Shown piece after piece: positions 8,517-17,604 of a stretch of DNA of 64,000 bases. Origin of the DNA: Candidatus Eremiobacteraceae bacterium (GTDB lineage: Bacteria > Vulcanimicrobiota > Vulcanimicrobiia > Eremiobacterales > Eremiobacteraceae); the NCBI GenBank assembly GCA_036511855.1, contig DATCBN010000004.1:62001-126000 (forward strand), written 5' to 3'. The notes beneath the pieces were generated by a model. That model saw nothing but the letters and a program-made list of their open reading frames with translations. It had not been told where the DNA came from and made no database searches. The translations under genes and the position numbers were made by a program. Numbering within the stretch: the stretch's first letter is position 1; each line of letters begins with the position of its first letter.

Positions 8517-9689
8517 CTAGACGCTAAACGTGCACCGGAAGGTGGTCCCGCGATTGAGCTCGCTTTCCGCGGTGATCGAGCCGCCATGCGATTCGACGAT
8601 GTGCTTGACGATGGCCAGGCCAAGTCCGGTGCCGCCGGCGCTGCGCGAGCGCGACCGGTCGACGACGTAAAAACGCTCGAATATGTGCGGGAGCGCATCG
8701 TAGGGAATGCCTGGCCCGTCATCCTTCACGTAGAGCGTCGCGAGACCGGGCGCGAGCGAAATCCCGACCTGGACGTGACCGGCTGTCGAAGAATGGCGCA
8801 ACGCGTTGTCGAGCAAGTTGAAGACGACTTGCACGAGCCGGTCGCGATCGCCGACGATGGTCACCGCCTGCTCCGGAAGCGAGAGGTCGAGCGCGATGCC
8901 CAGGCTACGCGCGCGCGGCATGTGGGTGGCGACCACATCGCGGCAAAGCGCGCTCAAATCGACCGTGCCGAAGCGCATCTCCAGCCTGCCGCTCTCGAGC
9001 CGGGCGAGATCGAGCAACTCTTCCACCAGCACGACCATGCGGTCGGTCTCGGCCGCGAGGCTGCGAAGGAATCCAGCCGCATCGGAGCCGTCGGCGCCGG
9101 ATTGCAGCGTCTCGATCATGATCTTCATGGCCGCAAGCGGCGTGCGCAATTCGTGCGAGACGTTTGAGACGAAGTCGCGGCGGATCGCCTCAAGTTCGCG
9201 CATCCGCGTGAGATCGACGACGACCGCGATCGCCTCCGTCGAGCCGTCCGCCCCGTGCACGGCCTTCGTCGTGATCCTCAGGCTGCGATCGGACGCGGCA
9301 TGAAGCGGCACCTCGGCGGTGCCTTCGACCCCCTCGCGCAATGCCGCCAACAGCCTGCGGTCGAGATCGTAGCTGCGGACGCTTTCGATGAGCGCCCGGC
9401 CCACGGCTCGCTCGGGCTGCACGCCTAAGATGTCCGATGCCGCGGAGTTGAACGCCGTCACGCGCGCATCGTCGTCGATGACGACGACGCCGACCGGCAA
9501 CACATCGAGCAGCGCCCCGAGCCGCGCTGCGGCCGCCGCCGCTGAGATGGACGCGGCCGACTCCACGCCGTTTAACGCTACTTCGGCCTTCGCGTCACGA
9601 AGCCGCCGGGCCATTCTCGAATTCGCGATCAACACCGCCAGCAGAGCGATCGCGAGCACTATCGAAACGATGGCCGAAAGCACGTTCAC
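8517..9689 (-). CDS. phoR: Phosphate-sensing histidine kinase PhoR
   Basis: Membrane-bound sensor kinase of the phosphate two-component system, 390 residues. There is a single N-terminal membrane helix (about 4-22), then a helical linker, a PAS domain (about 58-160), a HisKA domain with FVSNVSHELRTPL (phospho-acceptor His179), and an HATPase with the N-box NLLDNALRHSS, DDGPGIP and GGTGLGLAIV boxes. This is the PhoR/ResE-like layout with a PAS instead of a large periplasmic sensor, so input probably comes through PhoU/PstB. It starts with GTG at 9689, overlapping phoB by 4 bp (GTGA). Confidence 0.93.
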   Translation of the reverse strand: MNVLSAIVSIVLAIALLAVLIANSRMARRLRDAKAEVALNGVESAASISAAAAAARLGALLDVLPVGVVVIDDDARVTAFNSAASDILGVQPERAVGRALIESVRSYDLDRRLLAALREGVEGTAEVPLHAASDRSLRITTKAVHGADGSTEAIAVVVDLTRMRELEAIRRDFVSNVSHELRTPLAAMKIMIETLQSGADGSDAAGFLRSLAAETDRMVVLVEELLDLARLESGRLEMRFGTVDLSALCRDVVATHMPRARSLGIALDLSLPEQAVTIVGDRDRLVQVVFNLLDNALRHSSTAGHVQVGISLAPGLATLYVKDDGPGIPYDALPHIFERFYVVDRSRSRSAGGTGLGLAIVKHIVESHGGSITAESELNRGTTFRCTFSV

Positions 9690-10417
9690 TCTCGAAAAAG
9701 ATAACCACGGCTGCGGACGGTGATTATATGTTGCGGATCGTTGGGATCGTCTTCAATCTTCTCGCGCAGCCAGCGCACGTGGACGTTGACGGTCTGCTGA
9801 TCGCCGAAGAAATCATATCCCCACACGCGATCCAGCAGCGTTTGACGCGTGACCACCCGGCCGCGGTTCTCAAGCAGGACGTGCAAGAGCGCGAATTCCT
9901 TCGGCGCCAGCTCCACGACATTCTCGCCCTTCGTGACGCGCTGACGCGCCACGTCGAGTTCGATGTCGCCGCCGGTCAACACCGTGAGTTCCTGCGCGGC
10001 TTTCGTCGTGTTGCCCAGCCGCCGCAAATGCGCCTTGACGCGCGCCAGCAATTCGTAGATGGAGAACGGCTTGGTGATATAATCGTCGGCGCCGATTTCG
10101 AGAAGCAGAACCTTGTCGATCTCTTGATCCTTCGCGCTGAGCATGACCACCGGCATGTTCGACCGCTTGCGGATTTCGCGGCAGACTTCGGTGCCGTCGA
10201 GTTCGGGCAGCATGATATCGAGGACGCACAGGTCGGGCTTCTCGATTTCGAGGACGCTTAACGCCTGCCGCCCGTCGCCTGCCGTGCAGACCTGGTAGCC
10301 GTTTTTCTCAAGGTTATAGCGCAGCGTCTGTAAGATGTGGACCTCGTCATCGACGACGAGAATTTTCCACGGCTTCGATGGCGCGCGCTCCGGGCCGGCC
10401 TGCGACATTGCTCTCAT
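9686..10417 (-). CDS. phoB: Phosphate response regulator PhoB
   Basis: OmpR-type response regulator, about 243 residues. The receiver domain (18-130) carries acidic residues DDE (23-25), the phospho-acceptor Asp67 in VLDIMLPELDG, and the KPFS lysine. The winged-helix DNA-binding domain (about 145-240) ends in VRSRGYLFRE. An N-terminal tail of about 15 residues precedes the receiver. ATG 10417 is used, and ATG 10408 is an equally possible start. The gene is translationally coupled to phoR downstream. TTAA repeats 60 bp upstream resemble the pstS Pho box, so autoregulation is possible. Confidence 0.93.
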   Translation of the reverse strand: MRAMSQAGPERAPSKPWKILVVDDEVHILQTLRYNLEKNGYQVCTAGDGRQALSVLEIEKPDLCVLDIMLPELDGTEVCREIRKRSNMPVVMLSAKDQEIDKVLLLEIGADDYITKPFSIYELLARVKAHLRRLGNTTKAAQELTVLTGGDIELDVARQRVTKGENVVELAPKEFALLHVLLENRGRVVTRQTLLDRVWGYDFFGDQQTVNVHVRWLREKIEDDPNDPQHIITVRSRGYLFRE

Positions 10418-10476
10418 CGGTTTCTCAAGGCTTGATTAAATTGCCTGGAAGAACGAGCAAGTTCGCGCGGCAAACG

Positions 10477-10492
10477 TTAATGATTCTTAACC
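10477..10492 (+). promoter_or_regulatory. Possible Pho-box half upstream of phoB
   Basis: TTAATGATTC is followed by TTAACC, giving TTAA repeated at 10-bp spacing as in the pstS control region but in the opposite orientation relative to the gene. Only two repeats are present and no clear -10 could be placed, so this is a weak call. Confidence 0.3.
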
Positions 10493-10515
10493 ATTGCGCG
10501 GCGTTGTTCTCGCAT

Positions 10516-11703
10516 TCAAAGCGGCACGACGTGGAACGTGTGATACGTCCACGAAAACCACATACCGTAGACGTTGGCCGCGAGCGAAACGACGACGAGA
10601 GCGATCGAGAACCAGCGCGGCGTGCGGTCCATGCCGCGCGCGACGAGCGGCACGAGAAATGCCGTGAAATCCAGCGAATGACGCATACCGAACTGCTCGA
10701 AACCGTTCACGTAATAGAGCAGGGACGGCACCGCGACCAAGATCGCCGAACTCCACATCGCGATGGTTTCGCGCCCGCGCGCGGATGCGAGCGCCAGCAC
10801 GAGCGCCGGACTTGTGAACGTGAGGCTTACGCCGAGGCCGCCCGGTTTGAGCCATGGAAAAGATTGTGTGAATTCGGGCGGCAGAATGAAAAAGCTGTAC
10901 AGATTGAACGGCAAGTATTGCAGGCGAAACGGACTGCCCGTGGGTTCGCCCACGGAATCCTGATGGTACCACACGGTGTAGCCGATATCGGTCGGCACTC
11001 CCCAGCGCGCTTCATTATAGAACGCGTAAAGCACGAAGAGCGGCAGCGCGCCTGCGACGGCCGACCCGAAGGCCCGCAACCGGCGCTCCGGCGGCGTCTC
11101 TACCCAAAGCCACCACGCGAACGGCAGCGCCGCCAACACGATTGGGAAGCGCGACAGTGCGGCGCACGCGATCAAGAGCCCGAGCAGCCACGGCCGCCTG
11201 TGCCCGTACCACTCGGCAAGCGCGAGCAGCGCGAACATCGCGCCGGCCACGTGCGCGAACATCCAGACCGCGCCGAACGCGCTGCACCACCATAGAATCG
11301 TGCCGGCCGTCAAGAATGCGAGCGTCCAGTTGCGCGTGGCCGGCGTCACGTCCATGCGGCCGAGCATCACGTCGGCTGCGGCGACCGCGACAGCGCCGCA
11401 CAACACGCACGCGAATGTCTGGTTGGCGGCGGCGCCGAATATCAATGCGAGCGGGAGCATGATCACGGCGGGGATAGGCGCTTCGATGATATACCATTTG
11501 CCGAGATATTTCAGCGCGTCGATGGCAGGGCTGGGTTCCGGAATGGCGATCGATCCGTGGAGCCACGCGTTGGCGAGAATCGTATAGTTGTCGTAAGCGG
11601 TCTGTTTGCCGCCCGATGAAAGAAAATAGAGCACGAATCCGGCGAAGAAGATCACCCACGTGCGAAGGCTGAACGCCGGCTCTATCGAGCGCGCTTGGCT
11701 CAC
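10516..11703 (-). CDS. Polytopic membrane protein, GT-C glycosyltransferase-like
   Basis: A 395-residue inner-membrane protein with about ten hydrophobic segments and an early loop containing YDNYTILANAWLHG and GKWYIIEAP. This acidic first loop after helix 1 recalls GT39/PMT-type lipid-linked sugar transferases. I do not recognise a definite family signature, so the enzymatic role is inference. The start is GTG at 11703, overlapping the stop of the upstream secreted-protein gene by 4 bp (GTGA); longer upstream frames would run through that gene. It ends about 100 bp before phoB on the same strand. Likely substrates would be envelope glycans. Confidence 0.6.
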   Translation of the reverse strand: MSQARSIEPAFSLRTWVIFFAGFVLYFLSSGGKQTAYDNYTILANAWLHGSIAIPEPSPAIDALKYLGKWYIIEAPIPAVIMLPLALIFGAAANQTFACVLCGAVAVAAADVMLGRMDVTPATRNWTLAFLTAGTILWWCSAFGAVWMFAHVAGAMFALLALAEWYGHRRPWLLGLLIACAALSRFPIVLAALPFAWWLWVETPPERRLRAFGSAVAGALPLFVLYAFYNEARWGVPTDIGYTVWYHQDSVGEPTGSPFRLQYLPFNLYSFFILPPEFTQSFPWLKPGGLGVSLTFTSPALVLALASARGRETIAMWSSAILVAVPSLLYYVNGFEQFGMRHSLDFTAFLVPLVARGMDRTPRWFSIALVVVSLAANVYGMWFSWTYHTFHVVPL

Positions 11704-12458
11704 GGCGGGAGCAGCCCGGTGCTGCCCGGAGCGGGCGTGGGCGGCAAACCGAAGACCTGCGCCGGGAGCGCATTCGGAAACGAGTAGCTGCTGAACCGGA
11801 TCGTGTCGCGATACGATGCCCCGGCTGGGATAAGGTCCGCCGCCTCGGGCGCTGCGAGCAACGGGCACGTCACGCTTACGATCTTCGGCAGCCAATAGCC
11901 GCCCGTCGGACCGAAGTCGATGCTCCCCGTCGCCGCGCACGTGGAAGAAGTCGCCACGAAACGTTCGCGCAGCGGCATTGCCGTTTTGGCGTCGAGCTCG
12001 AGATCGGTGACCGCGAACGCGCCTGCATCCTTCATCACGACCGCGTAATCATAGCCTTTGCGGCCGTCGACGTCGACCGCGCCGCGCAGCGCGATCTGGT
12101 AGCTCTCCGGGTCGACAAAAAATTTATCCGCACCGTATGCCCACGATGGCCTGATGTAGATGGAGACTCGTGCGCGTGGGACCGCCAACCCGTTGATGGC
12201 CGTGGTCTCGTTTCGTTCGTTGCCGTCGGCGTCGCGGTAGATGCGATGATTCTCCGTGACGACGCGCGTGGGTCCGCTGCGCGTCTGCGTGTACTCTACG
12301 ACCATGTTCGGCGGCTGTTTCAAGACTTGGATCGCACGCTGGTAGCGCGCGACCAACGCGTCGGCGGGCGGAACCGGAGTCTCTCCTACGGGCGTCGCGA
12401 TGTCCCCCGGCGCCTGCAGGATCGATATCGCGAGCGCAGCGGCTATGAAGTTAGCCAC
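11700..12458 (-). CDS. Secreted LolA-like beta-sandwich protein, unknown function
   Basis: A 252-residue protein with a short N-terminal signal sequence (cleavage near residues 15-20) and a Pro-rich C-terminus. The body alternates short strands of the form seen in LolA/LppX-like outer-membrane lipoprotein sorting folds (EYTQTRSGPTRVVTENHRIYRD, YDYAVVMKDAG). Two cysteines (in SSTCAAT and VTCPLL) may pair. I recognise no catalytic motif. The start overlaps the alaS stop by 8 bp and the end overlaps the membrane protein at 10516-11703, so all three are probably co-transcribed. Confidence 0.6.
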   Translation of the reverse strand: MANFIAAALAISILQAPGDIATPVGETPVPPADALVARYQRAIQVLKQPPNMVVEYTQTRSGPTRVVTENHRIYRDADGNERNETTAINGLAVPRARVSIYIRPSWAYGADKFFVDPESYQIALRGAVDVDGRKGYDYAVVMKDAGAFAVTDLELDAKTAMPLRERFVATSSTCAATGSIDFGPTGGYWLPKIVSVTCPLLAAPEAADLIPAGASYRDTIRFSSYSFPNALPAQVFGLPPTPAPGSTGLLPP

Positions 12459-15102
12459 GAAGCGCCGCGCGGATCAGCGGCGGCACGGATGCGAAGCCGG
12501 CCTCGATTCCCGCGCCGTTCTTTCCGGCGCCTTGCGCCATGCCCGGGCCGCCGCCCCCTTTTGCATCGACGTGCGGCGCGATCGCTCCAAAGACGTCTTT
12601 CGCCGAGAGGCCGCGCTTCACGAGATCCGGGCTCACCGTGACGACGATGGATAGCTTGCCATTCTCGCCGCCGGCGACGGCAAGCACGCCGTTTCCGAAC
12701 TTGGCGCGGATGGAATCGGCCAAATCCTTTGCGCTTACCCCGTCGTTATCAGCCGCGCGCACGGCAAGGAACTGCACGCCGTCCACGTCTTGCGCGCGCG
12801 AGAGGTACTCGGCCGCGCGGTTGCCTGCGAGCTGCGCTTGCAGTGCGGTGATCTTCTTCTCGAGATCTCGACGCTCGCGGTTGAGTTTGGCCACCGTCTC
12901 GGGCAGCTGTTCGATCGTGGACGTGAGTTGCGAGCCCGCGTCTTCGGCTGCGTCGCGCACCCTATTGACATATGAGTCGGCGGCCGCCGAGACGAGACCC
13001 TCGACGCGCCGGATACCCGCACCGATGGCGCCCTCGGAAAGCAGCACGAAGTGCCCGATCTCACCTGTGGAATCGACGTGCGTTCCGCCGCACAGTTCGA
13101 CGCTTGGCCCGAACTTCACCACGCGCACGATGTCGCCGTAGCGCTCGCCCTGCATGAATACCGCGCCCCGCGTCACCGCTTCGGCGAAAGTCAGAGTCTC
13201 GACTGCGACGTGATGATCGGCTCGGATCAGATCGTTGACGCGCGCCGACACCTGCGACCGCTGCTCTTTCCCAAGCGCGCCCACCGGTGAATCGAAATCA
13301 AACCGCGTGCGATCCGGAAACACCGCGCTGCCGCGTTGTGCGACGGCTTCGCCCGCGACTTCCTTGAGCGCGCGCTGCAGTAGGTGTGTCACGGTGTGAT
13401 GGCGCCGGATCTCGCGCCGCCAAGCCGGGTCCACCAATGCGTCAACGGTGTCGCCGACCGCGATGTGGCCTTCGCGCATTGCTCCCTTGTGCAGGATGTG
13501 GCGGTGCGACTTATCGCGATACTGCGTGTCGGTGACTTCGAAAGACGCGCCGACGCGGGCCAGCACACCATGATCGCCCATCTGCCCGCCGCGCTCGGCA
13601 TAAAACGGCGTGCGGTAAAGCGCCACGACGCCCTCTTGCCCTGGATCCAGCGCCGTGACGGGGTTGCCGCCGGCGTCGAATAAGGCAAGCACTTCGGCCT
13701 TCGCTTCGAGTGAATCGTAGCCGACGAAGTCCGATCCGGGCAGCGGTGCGCCGCCCGCGATATCGGCCACGCGCACTTCGGTGCGCTTCGCCTGTGCGTC
13801 GCGTCGGGCACGGTCGCGCTGCTCTTGCATCGCCGCGCGGTAACCGGCCATGTCGATATCGACGCCGGCCTCGCGTGCGATCTCTGCGGTGAGTTCCGGC
13901 GGGAAGCCGTAGGTATCGTGCAGTTCGAAGACGTCGTCACCCGTCAGCGCGCGCCCGCCGGCGGACCGTAACGCGTCGAGCGACTCGGTGAGCCGCCGCA
14001 TGCCGCGCGCCAAAGTCTGCTCGAATTGACGTTCCTCGGCTGAGATCGCGCGCGCTATGCGCTCGCCGGCGCCGTTCAACTCGGGATAACCGTCGGCGAG
14101 CGTGGCGATCACCGCAGGAACCAGCGCGCTGAAAAAGCCGGATTCGTATCCGAGCATCCGGCCGCTGCGAATGGCGCGGCGCGTGAGATAACGCAACACG
14201 TATCCGCGATCGGTGTTGCCGGGCACCACGCCGTCGGCGATCAAGAAGACGCTCGCGCGCGCGTGGTCGGCGATGATGCGCCGGTGCACAGCCTGGTCGT
14301 CCGGCGATAGCGCGCTCGCGGTTTGGCCGGGCAGCGCGGCGATGATATCCTGGTACAGGTCCGTTTCGAAGATCGAGGTTTTGCCGGCCAACACCATGCA
14401 CAAGCGCTCGAAACCCATGCCGGTATCGATGCACTTCTTGGGCAGCGGATGCAAAGTGCCGGAGCTGTCGCGGTCGAACTCTTGGAACACCAGATTCCAT
14501 ACTTCGATGTAGCGGTCGCAATGCGGGCAGCCGACGGCGCAGTCGGGCCGGCCGCAACCCGCCGCGTCGCCGAGGTCGACGAAGATCTCCGAGCACGGGC
14601 CGCACGGGCCGGTCGGCCCCATATCCCAAAAATTGTCTTCCTTGAATCGCGAGATGCGCGTTTTCGCAAGGCCGATATCCGTGTGCCATATCCCGGCGGC
14701 TTCGTCGTCGTCGACGTACACGGTGGCGTAGAGACGATCGGCGGGAATCGCGAGCGTGGACGTGAGATATTCCCACGCCCACGCGATGGCTTCGCGCTTG
14801 TAGTAGTCGCCGAACGAAAAGTTGCCGAGCATCTCCAAAAACGTGCCGTGGCGCCCGCTGCGGCCGACGTTTTCGATGTCGTTCTTGCCGCCCGCCACGC
14901 GAAGGCAGCGCTGCACCGTGACCACGCGCGGCGCCGGCGCAGGCTCATCGCCCAGGAACACCGGCACGAACGGCTCCATCCCCGCGATCGTGAAGAGGGT
15001 GGTGGACATCGCGTCGGGCACGAGCGAAGAGCCCGGCAAATGGCGATGACCTTTGCTCGTGAAGAAGTCGACGAAGGAGCGGCGGATTTCCTGAGACGTC
15101 AT
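12451..15102 (-). CDS. alaS: Alanyl-tRNA synthetase
   Basis: Charges tRNA-Ala in the cytoplasm. At 883 residues it is full length for the bacterial enzyme. Visible parts are the class II catalytic core (RRSFVDFFTSKGH at the start, then MGPTGPCGPCSEIF), the editing domain with HHTVTHLL near residue 567 and the zinc-site CGGTH near 670, and the C-terminal coiled coil and C-Ala domain (GGGGGPGMAQGAGKN close to the end). It follows the sigma factor by 42 bp and overlaps the next gene by 8 bp, so alaS appears to belong to the rsbV-rsbW-sigma transcription unit, which is unusual for a housekeeping synthetase. Confidence 0.98.
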   Translation of the reverse strand: MTSQEIRRSFVDFFTSKGHRHLPGSSLVPDAMSTTLFTIAGMEPFVPVFLGDEPAPAPRVVTVQRCLRVAGGKNDIENVGRSGRHGTFLEMLGNFSFGDYYKREAIAWAWEYLTSTLAIPADRLYATVYVDDDEAAGIWHTDIGLAKTRISRFKEDNFWDMGPTGPCGPCSEIFVDLGDAAGCGRPDCAVGCPHCDRYIEVWNLVFQEFDRDSSGTLHPLPKKCIDTGMGFERLCMVLAGKTSIFETDLYQDIIAALPGQTASALSPDDQAVHRRIIADHARASVFLIADGVVPGNTDRGYVLRYLTRRAIRSGRMLGYESGFFSALVPAVIATLADGYPELNGAGERIARAISAEERQFEQTLARGMRRLTESLDALRSAGGRALTGDDVFELHDTYGFPPELTAEIAREAGVDIDMAGYRAAMQEQRDRARRDAQAKRTEVRVADIAGGAPLPGSDFVGYDSLEAKAEVLALFDAGGNPVTALDPGQEGVVALYRTPFYAERGGQMGDHGVLARVGASFEVTDTQYRDKSHRHILHKGAMREGHIAVGDTVDALVDPAWRREIRRHHTVTHLLQRALKEVAGEAVAQRGSAVFPDRTRFDFDSPVGALGKEQRSQVSARVNDLIRADHHVAVETLTFAEAVTRGAVFMQGERYGDIVRVVKFGPSVELCGGTHVDSTGEIGHFVLLSEGAIGAGIRRVEGLVSAAADSYVNRVRDAAEDAGSQLTSTIEQLPETVAKLNRERRDLEKKITALQAQLAGNRAAEYLSRAQDVDGVQFLAVRAADNDGVSAKDLADSIRAKFGNGVLAVAGGENGKLSIVVTVSPDLVKRGLSAKDVFGAIAPHVDAKGGGGPGMAQGAGKNGAGIEAGFASVPPLIRAALRG

Positions 15103-15144
15103 ATCCGGCAGTTATTTACGGGTGACGGGGCGGCGCCCTTCGCT

Positions 15145-15927
15145 TCAGGCGTCCTTGAAGAAGCGCTGAAGCTTCGCGAGCGCCCGCTGCTGAAGCCGCG
15201 AGACGTGCATCTGCGAGACGTTCATGCGCTTGGCGATCTCCGCTTGCGCCAAATTGTTGAAGAACCGGAGGTAGATGATGATGCGTTCGCGCCGGTCGAG
15301 AACTTCGAACGCGCGCTCGAGTCCGGCGCGGTCGTCGAGCGTGCTGAAACCGCGCTCGTCGCTGCCGACGTAGTCGAGCAAGGTCGCGGGTTTGGCTTCG
15401 CCGTCGCCGCCGAGCTCCGTGTCGAGTGAGAGCAGGTTGTAGACCTGGCCGAGCTCCTGAGCTTCGATGATCTCTTCATCGCTGGCGCCCAGCTTCTCGG
15501 CAAGATCGTGGACGGTGGGCGAGCGGCCGAGCACCATGGAGAGATTTTCGACCGCGCGGTTGACCGCGAGATTGAGCTCCTGAAGCCGGCGCGGCACTTT
15601 TACCGCCCAGCCCTTGTCGCGGAAGTGGCGCTTGATCTCGCCGATGATCGTGGGCGTGGCATAGGTCGTGAACTCCACGCCGCGGCTGGAGTCGAACCGG
15701 TCGATTGCTTTTATGAGTCCGAGGGTGCCGACTTGGATGAGATCTTCGAGCGTTTCGCCGCGATTCGCAAAGCGCACGGCGAGATAGCGGACCAAGTTGA
15801 GGTGCGCCAGCACGAGTTCGTCGCGCACTGCCGGATCGCTCGACGTGGCGAACTCGACGAAGAGCGCGCGCGTCCGGTCGCGGTCGAAGCGTTCATCCAC
15901 TCCGCCCTGCGCTTTAGAGTGGCTCAT
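15145..15927 (-). CDS. sigB: SigB/SigF-type stress sigma factor
   Basis: A 260-residue sigma70-family factor of the SigB/SigF/SigG group. Region 2 is at about 36-107 (HLNLVRYLAVRFANRGETLEDLIQVGTLGLIKA, then GVEFTTYATPTIIGEIKRHFRDK), region 3 at about 115-190, and region 4 at about 205-258 with the helix-turn-helix NNLAQAEIAKRMNVSQMHVSRLQ. Region 1.1 is absent, as expected. The directly preceding genes encode its predicted anti-sigma factor (RsbW) and anti-anti-sigma factor (RsbV), so activity should be set by partner switching. The gene symbol reflects family, not tested orthology. No upstream phosphatase (RsbU/RsbP) lies in the window. Confidence 0.93.
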   Translation of the reverse strand: MSHSKAQGGVDERFDRDRTRALFVEFATSSDPAVRDELVLAHLNLVRYLAVRFANRGETLEDLIQVGTLGLIKAIDRFDSSRGVEFTTYATPTIIGEIKRHFRDKGWAVKVPRRLQELNLAVNRAVENLSMVLGRSPTVHDLAEKLGASDEEIIEAQELGQVYNLLSLDTELGGDGEAKPATLLDYVGSDERGFSTLDDRAGLERAFEVLDRRERIIIYLRFFNNLAQAEIAKRMNVSQMHVSRLQQRALAKLQRFFKDA

Positions 15928-15933
15928 GAAATC

Positions 15934-16374
15934 CTACTGCCCGAGCACCTTGGTCATCGTGAGCTTTGTGCCGGTCAACGGATCGAAATCGTAATCGACC
16001 TCATCCATTAGCGACCGTATGAGAAACACTCCAAGGCCGCCGACTTTCGGCTCGCCTAGTGGTTCCGGAGCAAGCGCCCGGCCGTCGAATCCCTTGCCGC
16101 CGTCTTCGACGACCATGGTGAGCCTGCGCCCTGCGATCTCAAACGTGACCAGCACTTCGTCGTTGCCCTGCGCGTGCTGTATGCAATTCGTGCATGCTTC
16201 GGCCACCGCGAGCTTCAGATCCTCGACCTCGTCGATCGTGGCCTCGATGCGATGCGCGATGCCGGCGACGGCAAGGCGGGCCACGCTGACCCATTCCGCG
16301 CGGCTCGGAATGCGCAGCTGCAACTGCCCGTCGAGCGTGCGGGTGGCGTCGGCCGAGGTCACAGGCTCTCGCAT
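15934..16374 (-). CDS. rsbW: Anti-sigma factor RsbW (serine kinase)
   Basis: A 146-residue GHKL-fold protein expected to bind the sigma factor and to phosphorylate RsbV. The ATP-binding boxes are present: N-box EACTNCIQHA (Asn63), DGGKGF (Asp91) and VGGLGVFLI (111-119). It overlaps rsbV by 16 bp and ends 6 bp before the sigma gene, giving the standard rsbV-rsbW-sigB order. Confidence 0.93.
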   Translation of the reverse strand: MREPVTSADATRTLDGQLQLRIPSRAEWVSVARLAVAGIAHRIEATIDEVEDLKLAVAEACTNCIQHAQGNDEVLVTFEIAGRRLTMVVEDGGKGFDGRALAPEPLGEPKVGGLGVFLIRSLMDEVDYDFDPLTGTKLTMTKVLGQ

Positions 16375-16718
16375 GCCGCCTTCTCGGTATCGTAGATGCC
16401 GAAGATCTTCACCAATCCGGTGATGTCGAAGATCTTCTTGATCTGCGGATTGCTGCAGACCAGATTCACGGCGCCGCTATGCTCGCGGACTCGTTTGAGT
16501 CCGCCGATGAGCACGCCGAGCCCCGTCGAATCGATGTAGCGGACGTTTTCGAGATTGATGACGAGCCGGTAGTGCTCTTGGTCGATCAATTCCGAAATCG
16601 TCTCTTTGACCTTAGGAGACGTGTAGACGTCGATCTCGCCGTTGAGATCGACGACAGTAGGTCCCGACTTGCCGTCGGGTTCCCTAACGCTGACTTTGAT
16701 ATCCACTCTTCGCGCCAC
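16359..16718 (-). CDS. rsbV: Anti-anti-sigma factor RsbV (STAS domain)
   Basis: A 119-residue STAS protein. The conserved phosphorylation motif is intact: YIDSTGLGVLIGGL, with Ser64 as predicted target of RsbW. In the unphosphorylated state it should sequester RsbW and free the sigma factor. It lies 2 bp after the YtxH-like gene and overlaps rsbW by 16 bp. Confidence 0.93.
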   Translation of the reverse strand: MARRVDIKVSVREPDGKSGPTVVDLNGEIDVYTSPKVKETISELIDQEHYRLVINLENVRYIDSTGLGVLIGGLKRVREHSGAVNLVCSNPQIKKIFDITGLVKIFGIYDTEKAACESL

Positions 16719-16720
16719 CC

Positions 16721-17068
16721 TTAGTCGTTCTTGAGTTCGTCGATTTTGTTGCGGGCCGCCTGGCGGCCGGACTCGATGGCGTCGCTTACTTGACTGCGCG
16801 TGACGTCCGCGAGGTCACGACCCTTCTTCACCAGATCGTCCGCTTGGCCGCGAAGGTCGTCGGCGACCGAAGACGCGCGATCCTTGAGATCGTAGGCGAG
16901 ATCGAGCGCTTTGCCCTTTGCTTCGTGAGCTTTGCCGCGCAGATAGTCACGAGTCTCCTCGCCGGATTGGGGCGTGAGCACGATTGCCAATATTGCGCCG
17001 ACGAACCCGCCGAGCACTAAGCCTGAGAGAAATCCGAGTCCGGAATCGCCGCGATCGTTGTCAGACAT
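16721..17068 (-). CDS. YtxH-domain small membrane protein
   Basis: A 115-residue protein with one N-terminal membrane helix (about 11-31, GFLSGLVLGGFVGAILAIVLTP) and the family motif TPQSGEETRDYLRGKA, followed by a charged amphipathic helical tail rich in Lys, Asp and Arg. YtxH-type proteins are often general-stress genes in Bacillus, which matches its place directly before rsbV-rsbW-sigB. Biochemical role unknown. Confidence 0.85.
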   Translation of the reverse strand: MSDNDRGDSGLGFLSGLVLGGFVGAILAIVLTPQSGEETRDYLRGKAHEAKGKALDLAYDLKDRASSVADDLRGQADDLVKKGRDLADVTRSQVSDAIESGRQAARNKIDELKND

Positions 17069-17107
17069 GATGGTGATTACTCCGTTGCTTCAGAAGTGAC
17101 GGCACCG

Positions 17108-17506
17108 TCAAGCGCGGCCGTTGCCGCGTTTGTGCGCGCCGAAAAAAGTTTTCGCGCCCTGCGTGACGCCGGCGACGATGCCGGCGACGCTCGCGACCGT
17201 GGGTGAAACCGCCGCCTGTGCCGCGTCCGCAGTTTTCGCGATCGCGCCGGCCGTGGATTCGATGAGTTCGGCGACTCGCTCCACTCTGCCGCTCAGACGC
17301 TCTGCATTGGCTGCGACACCGCTCATACTGGCCAGCGTCCGGTTGACCGGTTCGCCGAGACCGTCGAGCTGGGCGTCCACTTTTTCAAGCGTGACCACGG
17401 TGCGGTCGAGCACCTTGGCAAGCTTGAACAGCGTCAACGAGAGTCCGGCCGCCACTACGAGGCAGGACACTCCGATGGCCAACCACATGAAATCTTGCGT
17501 CGGCAT
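17108..17506 (-). CDS. DUF948-like membrane-anchored coiled-coil protein
   Basis: A 132-residue protein with one membrane helix (about 9-28) followed by a long alpha-helical region with heptad-like spacing (KVLDRTVVTLEKVDAQLDGL...ERLSGRVERVAELI) and a basic C-terminus. This resembles DUF948 proteins, which commonly neighbour YtxH genes in stress operons. It is the first gene of the presumed ytxH-rsbV-rsbW-sigma-alaS unit. No enzymatic motif is seen. Confidence 0.75.
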   Translation of the reverse strand: MPTQDFMWLAIGVSCLVVAAGLSLTLFKLAKVLDRTVVTLEKVDAQLDGLGEPVNRTLASMSGVAANAERLSGRVERVAELIESTAGAIAKTADAAQAAVSPTVASVAGIVAGVTQGAKTFFGAHKRGNGRA

Positions 17507-17604
17507 CGTTTAGGTGGTCTCCCTTCCGGGACAGCGGCGGCGTGTCCTTTTCTTTTGCCAGAGAGTGCGCGCCTTCAGCCGTGCAGTTAGGCGCGTTCCC
17601 GTGG

